Positions 35,100 to 42,634 of a DNA stretch of 44,163 nt are shown here, in pieces (position 1 is the first letter of the stretch; the number at the start of each line of letters is the position of its first letter). The stretch spans positions 1-44,163 of the forward strand of contig JAAVFJ010000070.1 of the NCBI GenBank assembly GCA_014800845.1, written 5' to 3'. Source of the DNA: Bacteroidales bacterium. GTDB taxonomy: Bacteria; Bacteroidota; Bacteroidia; Bacteroidales; Muribaculaceae. A program made the position numbers and the translations under genes. A model generated the notes under the pieces. It did not search any database and was not told the DNA's origin. It was given only the letters and a program-made list of their open reading frames with translations.

Positions 35100-35734
35100 A
35101 GACTCTGAATCTGTGGCATACCCCTTATCGCGAGATGTGGGAGCGTCAGCGCGCCTGGCAGCAGGAGGTGCGCAGTGGCGGCGAGCAACTGATAGTCTGC
35201 ACCGAGCATCTGCCCGTTTACACCCTCGGCAAACATGGCAAGGAGGCTAACGTGCTCCACCTGCCCGAGGGGGTGGAGTGCATACGCATAGACCGCGGCG
35301 GCGACGTGACCTGGCATGGCCCCGGGCAGCTCACCCTCTACCCGATAGTAGACCTCAAGCTGCTCCGCCTGGGAGTGAAGGAGTATGTCTCCCTGCTGGA
35401 GCAGGCGGTGATAGACACTCTGGAGCATTACGGCATCAAGGGGGAAAGAGTGGAGGGAGCCACCGGCGTGTGGCTCGAGACCGGCACCCCCCGCGAGCGG
35501 AAAATCTGCGCCATCGGAGTGAAAGTGAGCCACGGCGTCACCATGCACGGGCTGGCGCTCAACGTCAGCAACTCCATAGCCCCCTTCGCGGCCATCCACC
35601 CCTGCGGCTTTACTGACAAGGGGGTGACCACCATAGTCCTCGAACTGCCCGACACCCAAGCCGTCCCCGACGTGGCGGAGGTAGCCGCCCGCATAGCTCC
35701 CCGCCTCGAAACGCTCCTCACTCAGAAGCAGTAG
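35096..35734 (+). CDS. lipB: Lipoyl(octanoyl) transferase
   Basis: LipB moves octanoate from acyl carrier protein to lipoyl domains, the step before LipA. The 212-residue product has the RGGDVTWHGPGQLTLYPI signature, KICAIGVKVS with the catalytic Lys, and HPCGF with the catalytic Cys. It overlaps lipA by 4 nt (ATGA), so both are co-translated. Its 3' end faces the candidate small RNA at 35760-35861, whose terminator hairpin may also stop lipAB transcription. Confidence 0.95.
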   Translation: MKTLNLWHTPYREMWERQRAWQQEVRSGGEQLIVCTEHLPVYTLGKHGKEANVLHLPEGVECIRIDRGGDVTWHGPGQLTLYPIVDLKLLRLGVKEYVSLLEQAVIDTLEHYGIKGERVEGATGVWLETGTPRERKICAIGVKVSHGVTMHGLALNVSNSIAPFAAIHPCGFTDKGVTTIVLELPDTQAVPDVAEVAARIAPRLETLLTQKQ

Positions 35735-35759
35735 AGACTCACACCCAGCGGCGTGGGGA

Positions 35760-35861
35760 GAAAAAAATCAGGGCACCCGGTGTATGGAGTTCTGTGTTTT
35801 GGCTTACGAATTATGGCTATGAAAAGTGTAGAACCGGATGCCCTGATACGTGTTTGGTTGA
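35760..35861 (-). ncRNA. Candidate small RNA with own promoter and terminator
   Basis: On the minus strand a promoter (-33 TTG complement of 35895-35897; -7 TAACTTTG complement of 35867-35874; 20 bp spacer) is followed by about 100 nt without an ORF. The RNA is mostly one long hairpin: ATCAGGGCA/TGCCCTGAT (35767-35775 with 35839-35847), extended by CCGG pairing (35777-35781 with 35833-35837), with a large internal loop. A run of seven T follows the stem on the minus strand (35761-35767). A long stem with a central bubble recalls 6S-like RNAs, but the family cannot be confirmed by eye. Confidence 0.55.
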
Positions 35862-35866
35862 CGGTG

Positions 35867-35897
35867 CAAAGTTAGTAACTATGGCCCACGCGTCCAA
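35867..35897 (-). promoter_or_regulatory. Promoter of the 35760-35861 small RNA
   Basis: Complement of 35895-35897 gives TTG, and complement of 35867-35874 gives TAACTTTG, with a 20 bp spacer. Confidence 0.6.
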
Positions 35898-35936
35898 TAC
35901 CTAATATAGGGTATTTCTAAAACCGCAGAAATTCAG

Positions 35937-35944
35937 TAATTTTG
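35937..35944 (+). promoter_or_regulatory. -7 box of the hemerythrin-LuxR gene
   Basis: TAATTTTG, about 20 nt before the ATG at 35965; leader of roughly 15 nt. The -33 is weak. Confidence 0.5.
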
Positions 35945-35964
35945 CAACTAAAACCCCAAGCAAC

Positions 35965-36897
35965 ATGTTTACACCCTACGCATCCACTCGTCCGCTTCGC
36001 TCCCTGTTGGCAGAAAATCCCAAGCTGATCACCACCCTCAGCCGCTTCGGCATACCCCTGGGTTTCGGCGACCGCACCGTGGAGCAGGTCTGCACCGAAG
36101 CCGGCGTGGACACCCACACATTCCTGGCAGTAGTGAATCTGCTCACCGGCCGCAAGACTCACCATAACCCCGAAAAACTCTCTCTGTCCCAGTTGCTGGC
36201 ATACCTGCGAAACTCCCATGACTACTTCCTGCAGTTCGTGCTCCCCAGAGTGAGACGCGACCTCATAGAAGCCATCAGCAGCGACGCTCAGGGGGAGGTG
36301 TCCATGATGATTCTTAAGTTCTACGACGACTTCGTGGAGGAAGTGACGCGCCACATGGAGCAGGAGGAGCGCAACACCTTCGCCCCCATCGACGCCCTGC
36401 TTGCGGGGCACACCGGCGTGAGCATAGAGGGTTTCGACGATGTGCATCACCCCATGTACGACCGCCTGCGTGAGCTCAAGGAGATATTCGTCTGCCACTA
36501 CCACGCCGAGACCCCTCGCACCGACCTGCTCAACTCCGTGCTGCTCGACATTATCACCTGCGAACGCGACATAGCCGACCACGGCATTGTGGAGGAACAT
36601 CTGCTGCTACCCGCCCTCCACGACCTGGAGTACTCACTGGCAAGCGACCCCTCTGACGAACCCGGCGAACCCGAGAAGACCACCCAGGAACTTACCGGCA
36701 GAGAAAAAGAGATAGTGGTCGCCATAGCCCACGGCCTGGGCAACAAGCAGATTGCCGACCGCCTGTGCGTCTCCGTCCACACCGTGACCACCCATCGCCG
36801 CAACATCTGCGCCAAACTCGACATCCATTCCCCGGCCGGATTAACTATTTATGCACTAATTCACGGCCTGGTGGATATCACCTCAATAAAGCCGTGA
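35965..36897 (+). CDS. Hemerythrin-domain LuxR-type regulator
   Basis: The 310-residue product has three parts. Residues about 1-65 resemble the ScdA/RIC N-terminal helical domain (RPLRSLLAENPKLITTLSRFGI). Residues about 75-225 form a hemerythrin-like four-helix bundle with a full set of possible di-iron ligands: SHDYF, RHMEQEE, VHHPMYD, CHYHAE and ADHGIVEEHLLLP. Residues about 240-310 are a LuxR-type HTH (LTGREKEIVVAIAHGLGNKQIADRLCVSVHTVTTHRRNI is the recognisable stretch). It is most simply a DNA-binding sensor of oxygen, NO or iron; this is inference. The gene stands alone, and a palindrome lies 33 nt after its stop. Confidence 0.85.
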   Translation: MFTPYASTRPLRSLLAENPKLITTLSRFGIPLGFGDRTVEQVCTEAGVDTHTFLAVVNLLTGRKTHHNPEKLSLSQLLAYLRNSHDYFLQFVLPRVRRDLIEAISSDAQGEVSMMILKFYDDFVEEVTRHMEQEERNTFAPIDALLAGHTGVSIEGFDDVHHPMYDRLRELKEIFVCHYHAETPRTDLLNSVLLDIITCERDIADHGIVEEHLLLPALHDLEYSLASDPSDEPGEPEKTTQELTGREKEIVVAIAHGLGNKQIADRLCVSVHTVTTHRRNICAKLDIHSPAGLTIYALIHGLVDITSIKP

Positions 36898-36929
36898 GAG
36901 GGGGTGATTCTTGCAAAATGCCAAAATAT

Positions 36930-36945
36930 TATGTTGTAAAACATA
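36930..36945. promoter_or_regulatory. Palindrome TATGTTGTAAAACATA, possible operator
   Basis: Six-base arms around GTAA; second example of the ATGTTGTARAACAT motif. It lies about 80 bp upstream of the promoter at 37024. Confidence 0.35.
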
Positions 36946-37023
36946 TTTAAAGGGCAAATTTAGGGGCTAAATGTTGGGGTGACAAAAAAATGTAGCAAAA
37001 TGTCAAAAATATTTTATGAAAAA

Positions 37024-37055
37024 TTTGGTGGTATGAAAATTATATACTAACTTTG
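37024..37055 (+). promoter_or_regulatory. Strong Bacteroidetes-type promoter
   Basis: TTTG 37024-37027 and TAACTTTG 37048-37055, 20 bp apart, in AT-rich DNA. Transcription should begin near 37061. Confidence 0.65.
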
Positions 37056-37076
37056 CACACGTAATCACAAGCGAGA

Positions 37077-37145
37077 GATACAGACCGCCATCCCGCGGTC
37101 CATTGACATAAGGAACTGCAGTCGTGGCAAGAGAGAGTAGGTATC
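37077..37145 (+). other. Structured leader or small RNA
   Basis: GATAC (37077-37081) can pair with GTATC (37141-37145), enclosing a hairpin GACCGC/GCGGTC (37083-37088 with 37095-37100) and a palindrome ACTGCAGT (37115-37122). It directly follows the promoter at 37024-37055. No known RNA family is recognised. Confidence 0.35.
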
Positions 37146-37149
37146 GGAA

Positions 37150-37305
37150 ATGCTCCATCAATATTTGCGTAAACTATACTCTATCTTTGAAACTAATACC
37201 ACGGGAAACTTGGAAACTGCTATTTTTAATGGACATGCTATCAAGGATATTAAGGCCGATGTGAATCGGTCCCCCTCCAATAAGTTGATAGATATGGAAC
37301 CTTAA
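37150..37305 (+). CDS. Possible 51-residue small protein
   Basis: An ATG 90 nt after a predicted transcription start opens a 51-codon frame rich in Asn, Thr, Lys and Ile. The upstream frame is closed by a stop at 37138-37140, and a purine-rich GAGAGAG lies 12-18 nt before the ATG. The product has no signal peptide or membrane segment and matches no family I know. A longer minus-strand frame overlaps it (about 37174-37446), but the promoter supports the plus strand. It could be a real small gene, a leader peptide, or the remnant of a larger one. Confidence 0.35.
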   Translation: MLHQYLRKLYSIFETNTTGNLETAIFNGHAIKDIKADVNRSPSNKLIDMEP

Positions 37306-37510
37306 ATCTAATACCTCTAAAACACACTCCATCATCGCCGACACCAACTCGGCCCGACTGCTTCCTTCTCGCTTTATCCCACCCCAAAAACACTCCCCGG
37401 CCCAATCCCGCAACCCCAATTTTCGCAATCCCAATTCCGCCGACACAGCTCCACCAGCCCGTGTCTTTTTTGTTTACCCAGCAACCTCAACCTGACCAGG
37501 TTTCAGAGGC
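37306..37510. other. C-biased non-coding stretch
   Basis: About 200 nt in which the plus strand has many C and few G, with repeated CAATCCC-like and CCCCAA segments. No promoter, ORF or RNA is recognised. It leads into repeat element C. Confidence 0.4.
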
Positions 37511-37601
37511 CGGGCTGCTTGGTTGGGAGTTCTGGGAGTTCTCGGAGCTCTCGGAGCTCTCCGACAACCTAACCCTTAACCCGTAACCCCTAACCCTTAA
37601 C
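37511..37601. repeat. Telomere-like intergenic element C
   Basis: Core in the same orientation as element A: GGGCTGCTTGGT (37512-37523), then four 9-bp units (37524-37559, TGGGAGTTC twice, TCGGAGCTC twice). It is followed by five CCNTAAC-type heptamers (37568-37601). No G-rich left arm is present. Confidence 0.82.
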
Positions 37602-37635
37602 TTGGTGCCAAAAGCTGGCCCGGTTTAACTTTTCT

Positions 37636-37666
37636 TTTGTGAGGTGGGAAAAATTTCGTAACTTTG
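37636..37666 (+). promoter_or_regulatory. Promoter of DUF4494-yggS
   Basis: TTTG 37636-37639 and TAACTTTG 37659-37666, 19 bp apart. The predicted 160-nt leader includes the heptamer array at 37775-37833 and two similar GTGAGCGG segments (37688 and 37739 regions) with TCAGCC/GGCTGA able to pair. Confidence 0.6.
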
Positions 37667-37774
37667 TCCTCAATCATGTCAGCCCGTGTGAGCGGGGCCG
37701 TTGCTATTTCATTAAGACTCCTCAATCTTCCGGCTGATGTGAGCGGCCAAGTACCCCGTAATCGTAACCGCAAC

Positions 37775-37833
37775 CCCTAACCCTTAACCCGTAACCCCTA
37801 ACCCTTAACCCGTAACCCCTAACCCTTAACCCC
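37775..37833 (+). repeat. Telomere-like array D
   Basis: Eight CCNTAAC heptamers in a 21-bp higher-order pattern (CCCTAAC, CCTTAAC, CCGTAAC), ending two bases before the ATG at 37836. No core or G-rich arm. It lies inside the predicted 5' UTR of the DUF4494 gene. Confidence 0.9.
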
Positions 37834-37835
37834 AT

Positions 37836-38282
37836 ATGGCACTTTGGTTTGAATGTAAAGTAAAATTCGATAAGCTTCAGGAGAATGGCAGCGTGAAGAA
37901 AGCCAACGATGCGTATCTCGTAGATGCGCTCTCTTTTACTGAAGCTGAGGCTCGCATCATTGAGATGATCAAGCCCTACATGAGCGGTGAGTTTAGCATC
38001 TCTGCCGTCAAAAAGACTAAAATTTCTGAAATCTTCTGGGATGAAACCGGCGACCGTTTCTACCTTGTGAAGGTGATGTTTATCCAGATTGATGAGAAGA
38101 CGGCTGTAGAGAAGAAGTCGGCATCGCTCATTCTGGTGCAGGCCTCAGACTTCGCCGGCGCTCTTGAAAATTTCCTGAAGGGCATGAAGGGCTCGGCTGC
38201 CGACTATGAGATAGCCGCCATAACCGAGACCCCCCTGATGGATGTATTCCCCATAAACGACACTCCCGCTAAACCTGCATAA
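37836..38282 (+). CDS. DUF4494 family protein
   Basis: The 148-residue cytoplasmic protein begins WFECKVKFDKLQENGSVKK and contains YLVDALSFTEAEARIIE and FYLVKVMFIQIDEKTA, the pattern of DUF4494, a Bacteroidetes family of unknown function. It is followed 6 nt later by the PLP-homeostasis protein gene; if that pairing is common in related genomes, a role in amino acid or cofactor balance could be considered, but this is only contextual. The heptamer array runs to two bases before the ATG, so translation starts without any ordinary upstream region. Confidence 0.8.
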   Translation: MALWFECKVKFDKLQENGSVKKANDAYLVDALSFTEAEARIIEMIKPYMSGEFSISAVKKTKISEIFWDETGDRFYLVKVMFIQIDEKTAVEKKSASLILVQASDFAGALENFLKGMKGSAADYEIAAITETPLMDVFPINDTPAKPA

Positions 38283-38288
38283 ATCGAG

Positions 38289-38954
38289 ATGATTGCTGAG
38301 GAGATTAGGCTACTCCACAAAGAGCTGGAGGGAACCGGTGCGCAGCTTGTGGCAGTGAGCAAATTTCACCCCGTGGAGGCGTTGCGCGAGGCTTATGATG
38401 CCGGGCAGCGTATCTTCGGCGAGAGCCGGGCGCAGGAACTGTTGCAGAAGATTCCCGCTATGCCTGAGGACGTGAAGTGGCACTTCATAGGGCATCTGCA
38501 AACCAACAAGGTGCGCTCACTGATGGGGCGCACGGCACTCATAGAGAGTGTGGACAGCGAGCATCTGCTCAACATGATAGACCGCGAGAGTGAGCGTGCC
38601 GGAGTAGTGACGCGTGTGCTGATGCAGCTGCATGTGGCACGCGAAGAGACCAAGACCGGCTTCGCCCCCGAAGAGCTGCTGGACTACTTCAGCCGCCGGA
38701 GCTTCGAGCAGCTCCGCGCCACTCACATCTGTGGCGTGATGGGCATGGCTTCGAACACCGACGACCGGGCCCGCGTGAGCGACGACTTCCGCCGCATACG
38801 CGCCACCTTCGACCGCATCCGCGAAATCTGCCCCGACCTGCGTGGTTTCGACACCGTGAGCATGGGCATGAGCGGCGACTGGAAGCTGGCCCTGGAGCAG
38901 GGGAGTACCCTGGTGAGAATAGGCACCCGAATCTTCGGCGCCCGGCAATATTGA
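38289..38954 (+). CDS. yggS: YggS/PROSC family PLP homeostasis protein
   Basis: The 221-residue product is a single-domain fold-type III PLP-binding protein that controls free PLP and amino acid balance. PLP would be bound by Lys25 in LVAVSKFHP. Other landmarks are IFGESRAQELLQK, WHFIGHLQTNKVR, GVMGMAS, and the C-terminal SMGMSGDWKLALEQGSTLVRIGTRIFG. It is in an operon with DUF4494 (6 nt) and perhaps with the MFS gene (28 nt). Confidence 0.93.
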   Translation: MIAEEIRLLHKELEGTGAQLVAVSKFHPVEALREAYDAGQRIFGESRAQELLQKIPAMPEDVKWHFIGHLQTNKVRSLMGRTALIESVDSEHLLNMIDRESERAGVVTRVLMQLHVAREETKTGFAPEELLDYFSRRSFEQLRATHICGVMGMASNTDDRARVSDDFRRIRATFDRIREICPDLRGFDTVSMGMSGDWKLALEQGSTLVRIGTRIFGARQY

Positions 38955-38982
38955 ATAGTATTAACCTTAAAATAATAAATTA

Positions 38983-40347
38983 ATGAGTAATAATCAGGCT
39001 CCGCAGAAGAAGGTCAGAGTAGTGGCCATAACTACTATGTTCTTCCTCTTTGCGATGATAGCATTTGTAACTAACCTGGCCGCACCTATCGGCACCGTAT
39101 GGCAAGGACACTATTCATGGGCAGGCATGATGGGCAACCTCATGAACTTCGCCGCATACCTGTTTATGGGAATTCCGGCGGGCAACATGCTCCTGCGCAT
39201 AGGCTACAAAAAGACCACCCTCTGGGCTCTCGCTCTGGGCTTTATAGGTATTGGCGTGCAGTATCTGTCAAGCCTGGTGGGTGGAGATGTGGCGCTCTTT
39301 AATATAGATGGGCAGCCCGTGATGCTTAACTTCATAATCTATCTGCTGGGCGCATTCGTTTGCGGCTTCTGTGTGTGCATGCTCAACACCGTTGTTACCC
39401 CCATGCTCACCCTGCTTGGCGGTGGTGGCAACCGTGGCAACCAGCTGCTCCAGACCGGCGGTTCGCTCAACTCGCTTGCCGCTACACTCACCCCGGTGCT
39501 TGTAGGTATCCTTATTGGTAAGGTAACAGAGAACTCCTCTATGTCTGACGTGACCCCTCTGCTTTGGATTGCTATGGCTGTGTTTGCCCTGAGCTTCATC
39601 GTGATAAGCTTTGTCCACATCCCCAACCCGGATTCCAACATCACCAAGAAGCACACCAAAGCCCCTCACTCCCCCTGGAACTTCCGCCACACCGTGCTGG
39701 GCGTGATAGGCATCTTCTTCTATGTCGGCACGGAAGTGGGCATCCCCGGCACACTCATCTTCTACCTGAGCGACAGCACAGTGTCCGGCATCCAAGAGAA
39801 CGCCACCTCGATAGCTACCGCTGTGGCCGCTGTCTACTGGCTGCTGATGCTCGTGGGGCGCACGGCTTCCAGCTTCATCTCCGGCAAGGTGTCGAGCAAG
39901 ACACAGCTCACGGTGGCAGCAATAGTGGCTATCTGCCTGGTAGTAGGCGCTATCTTCACCCCCTCGTCAGTGCGACTTACCATGATAGGCTACAGCGTGG
40001 AGAATGGTTTCACCACCGCTACTGTGCCCCTGAGTGCTGTGCTGCTGGTGCTCGTAGGTCTCTGCACCTCAGTGATGTGGGGCGGCATCTTCTCGCTCGC
40101 AGTGGAGGGCCTCGGCCGCTACACCGCTCAGGCTTCAGGCATCTTCATGATGATGGTAGTGGGCGGCGGTATCATGCCCTTCATCCAGAACATAATAGCC
40201 CGCAACGCCGGCTACATGGCCTCTTACTGGCTCGTGGCAGCCATGCTTGGCTACATTCTCTATTACGCTCTGGTGGGCTGCAAGAATGTAAATAAAGACA
40301 TCCCCGTGGATTACGAAGTAGGGGAGATGGTGGAAAACAGCCTCTGA
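38983..40347 (+). CDS. FHS-type sugar MFS transporter
   Basis: The 454-residue inner-membrane protein has about 12 hydrophobic segments and the signature of Bacteroidetes FucP/GluP-like sugar:proton symporters: LNTVVTPMLTLLGGGGNRGNQLLQTGGSLNSL is the recognisable stretch, plus AAPIGTVWQ and MGIPAGNML near the N-terminus. The sugar is unknown; the transketolase gene that follows would fit a pentose or hexose but is under its own promoter. It begins 28 nt after yggS in an AT-rich gap. The short intergenic tail after the stop contains no clear terminator. Confidence 0.85.
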   Translation: MSNNQAPQKKVRVVAITTMFFLFAMIAFVTNLAAPIGTVWQGHYSWAGMMGNLMNFAAYLFMGIPAGNMLLRIGYKKTTLWALALGFIGIGVQYLSSLVGGDVALFNIDGQPVMLNFIIYLLGAFVCGFCVCMLNTVVTPMLTLLGGGGNRGNQLLQTGGSLNSLAATLTPVLVGILIGKVTENSSMSDVTPLLWIAMAVFALSFIVISFVHIPNPDSNITKKHTKAPHSPWNFRHTVLGVIGIFFYVGTEVGIPGTLIFYLSDSTVSGIQENATSIATAVAAVYWLLMLVGRTASSFISGKVSSKTQLTVAAIVAICLVVGAIFTPSSVRLTMIGYSVENGFTTATVPLSAVLLVLVGLCTSVMWGGIFSLAVEGLGRYTAQASGIFMMMVVGGGIMPFIQNIIARNAGYMASYWLVAAMLGYILYYALVGCKNVNKDIPVDYEVGEMVENSL

Positions 40348-40405
40348 CGCCCCCCGCTACTGAAAAAATCTTAAGAAAAATAGTGCTAATCCGGCTCATT
40401 ATTGC

Positions 40406-40413
40406 TACCTTTG
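40406..40413 (+). promoter_or_regulatory. -7 box of transketolase
   Basis: TACCTTTG, about 90 nt before the ATG. No good -33 is seen; the leader is GC-rich. Confidence 0.4.
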
Positions 40414-40502
40414 TGGCGATAATGGGCCGTTGTCATAGGCAGCGGCGCCGTGAAGGACGTAAGAAACCTTTTATCATCACGACATAACACACTTACAATC
40501 AA

Positions 40503-42527
40503 ATGGATTCAATCCTGATGAACCGAGCAGCCGATAACATTCGAGTGCTCATTGCCGCAATGGTAGAAAAAGCAAAATCCGGCCATCCCGGTGGCTCAAT
40601 GGGTGGCGCTGATTTCGCCAACGTGCTCTTCTCAAAGTACCTCAACTACGACCCCGAGCACCCGGAGTGGATAGCCCGCGACCGCTTCTTCCTCGACCCG
40701 GGCCACATGTCGCCCATGCTCTACGCAGTGCTGGCCATGTGCGGTAAATTCACGCTCGATGAGCTGCAGCAATTCCGCCAGTGGGGTAGCGTGACCCCCG
40801 GGCACCCCGAGCTCTGCCCCGAGCGTGGCATAGAGAATGGTTCCGGTCCGTTAGGTCAGGGCCACGTGATGGCCGTAGGTTGCGCCATAGCCGAACGCTT
40901 CCTCGCAGCACAGTTTGGAGAAGTAGTGGAACATAAGACCTATGCCTTCATCTCCGACGGCGGCATTCAGGAAGAAATCTCACAGGGCGCCGGACGCATA
41001 GCCGGCTATCTGGGCCTGCACAACCTGATTATGTTCTATGACGCCAACGAGGTGCAGCTCTCCACCCGCGTGGATGAGGTGACCGGCGAAGACACCGCCG
41101 CCAAGTATCGCGCCTGGGGCTGGAACGTGCTCGAAATAGACGGCTCCGACCCGCGTGCCATCTCCGGCGCACTCAACGTGGCCATAGAGGAGCAGAAGCG
41201 CCCCACCATAATTATAGGCCGCACCATCATGGCCCGCAAGTGTGTGACCTCATCAGGCGAAAGCTGCGAGGGATGGGTGAGCACCCACGGCCAGCCGCTC
41301 AGCAAAGCCGGCGTGGATGTAGCCGCTACCATCAAGGGTATGGGTGGTGACCCCGAGAATCCCTGGCAGATCTGGGACGACGTGAAGGAGCTCTACGCCC
41401 GCCGTCGTGAGCAGCTCATGGAGCGTGTGGCAGCCCGCCGCGAGAAAGAGCGCGAATGGGTGAAGGCCAACCCCGAGGCTGCACGCCGTCTTGCCGACTA
41501 CATAGCCGGACGCCTTCCCGAGATAGACTGGAAAAAGATAGCATATAAGGCCAACGTGGCTACTCGTTCCGCTTCAGCCGCCGTGCTCGATGCCCTGGCT
41601 GAGAAGTGTGGCAACATGATAGTATCAAGCGCCGACCTGGCCAATTCCGATAAGACCGAAGCATTCCTGAAGCGCACCCGCGCTATGGTGAACGGCGACC
41701 TGGGTGGCGGCTTCATCCACGCCGGTGTGGCCGAGCTCACCATGGCCTCAATCATGAACGGCATCGTGCTCCACGGCGGCGTCATGGCAGCCTGCGGCAC
41801 CTTCTTCGTCTTCTCAGACTACATGAAGCCCGCCATCCGCATGTCAGCGCTCATGGAGCTCCCCGTGAAATACGTCTTCACCCACGATGCTTTCCGTGTG
41901 GGCGAAGATGGACCTACCCACCAGCCCGTAGAACACGAAGCGCAGATGCGCCTGCTCGAGCAGATGAACAACCTCAGCGGCAAGCCCTCAGTACTCGTGT
42001 TGCGTCCCGCCGACTCCGCCGAGACAGTGGAGTGTTGGCGCATGGCCATGGAGAATAAGGACACCCCCACAGTGCTAATACTTACCCGCCAGGATGTGCC
42101 CGACCTGCCCGGTGCCGACCGCAAGGCAGAAGCCGAGGGCGTGAAGAATGGCGGCTACGTAGTGCGCGATGCCGAGAATCCTCAGGTAGCCCTCGTGGCC
42201 AACGGCAGCGAAGTGAGCCTGCTGATAAGTGTGGCCGAGCAGCTTGCCGAGCAGGGGATCAGCTCCCGCGTGGTGTCAGTGCCCTCCATAGCCACCTTCC
42301 TGAGCCGCGACGCAGAGTACCGCAACAGCGTGATTCCCAAAGGCATGCCCATGTTCGGCCTCACCGCCGGCGTACCCACCACGCTGCTCCCCCTCATGCG
42401 CGGCAAATATGAAATCTACGGCCTGTCACGCTTCGGCGCATCAGCACCTTACAAGGTACTCGACGAAAAATTCGGCTATACAGTAGAAAATATTTTGGGT
42501 CGCGTAAAACATTTTTTAGCAAAATAA
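40503..42527 (+). CDS. tkt: Transketolase
   Basis: Transketolase moves two-carbon units between sugar phosphates in the non-oxidative pentose phosphate pathway, using thiamine diphosphate. The 674-residue product has the substrate His region AKSGHPGGSMGGADF, GSGPLGQG, the ThDP/metal motif ISDGGIQEEISQGAG with downstream Asp/Asn (FYDANEVQ), the pyrimidine-domain FVFSDYMKPAIRMSALM and THDAFRVGEDGPTHQPVE. It is the full-length single-chain form. The gene has its own -7 box and is followed after about 20 nt by the ompA promoter. Confidence 0.95.
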   Translation: MDSILMNRAADNIRVLIAAMVEKAKSGHPGGSMGGADFANVLFSKYLNYDPEHPEWIARDRFFLDPGHMSPMLYAVLAMCGKFTLDELQQFRQWGSVTPGHPELCPERGIENGSGPLGQGHVMAVGCAIAERFLAAQFGEVVEHKTYAFISDGGIQEEISQGAGRIAGYLGLHNLIMFYDANEVQLSTRVDEVTGEDTAAKYRAWGWNVLEIDGSDPRAISGALNVAIEEQKRPTIIIGRTIMARKCVTSSGESCEGWVSTHGQPLSKAGVDVAATIKGMGGDPENPWQIWDDVKELYARRREQLMERVAARREKEREWVKANPEAARRLADYIAGRLPEIDWKKIAYKANVATRSASAAVLDALAEKCGNMIVSSADLANSDKTEAFLKRTRAMVNGDLGGGFIHAGVAELTMASIMNGIVLHGGVMAACGTFFVFSDYMKPAIRMSALMELPVKYVFTHDAFRVGEDGPTHQPVEHEAQMRLLEQMNNLSGKPSVLVLRPADSAETVECWRMAMENKDTPTVLILTRQDVPDLPGADRKAEAEGVKNGGYVVRDAENPQVALVANGSEVSLLISVAEQLAEQGISSRVVSVPSIATFLSRDAEYRNSVIPKGMPMFGLTAGVPTTLLPLMRGKYEIYGLSRFGASAPYKVLDEKFGYTVENILGRVKHFLAK

Positions 42528-42529
42528 GG

Positions 42530-42558
42530 TTGAATATTAAAAAAATGTTGTAATTTTG
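42530..42558 (+). promoter_or_regulatory. Promoter of the OmpA gene
   Basis: TTG 42530-42532 and TAATTTTG 42551-42558 (18 bp spacer). The leader of about 70 nt can form a small hairpin (GGGGGT with ACCTCC). Confidence 0.5.
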
Positions 42559-42634
42559 CGCCCTAAAGGGGGTGCCATACCTCCGCGCAAATATTAGATT
42601 GTGCATATAATTCAACATATATAATTGATAATCA

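Noticed and set aside
37174..37446. 90-codon minus-strand frame
   Set aside because: No promoter or family match; it overlaps the plus-strand small ORF, whose promoter is clear. Kept only as an alternative.
18821..37833. Heptamer arrays as CRISPR
   Set aside because: The units are contiguous 7-mers without spacers, and no cas gene is present.
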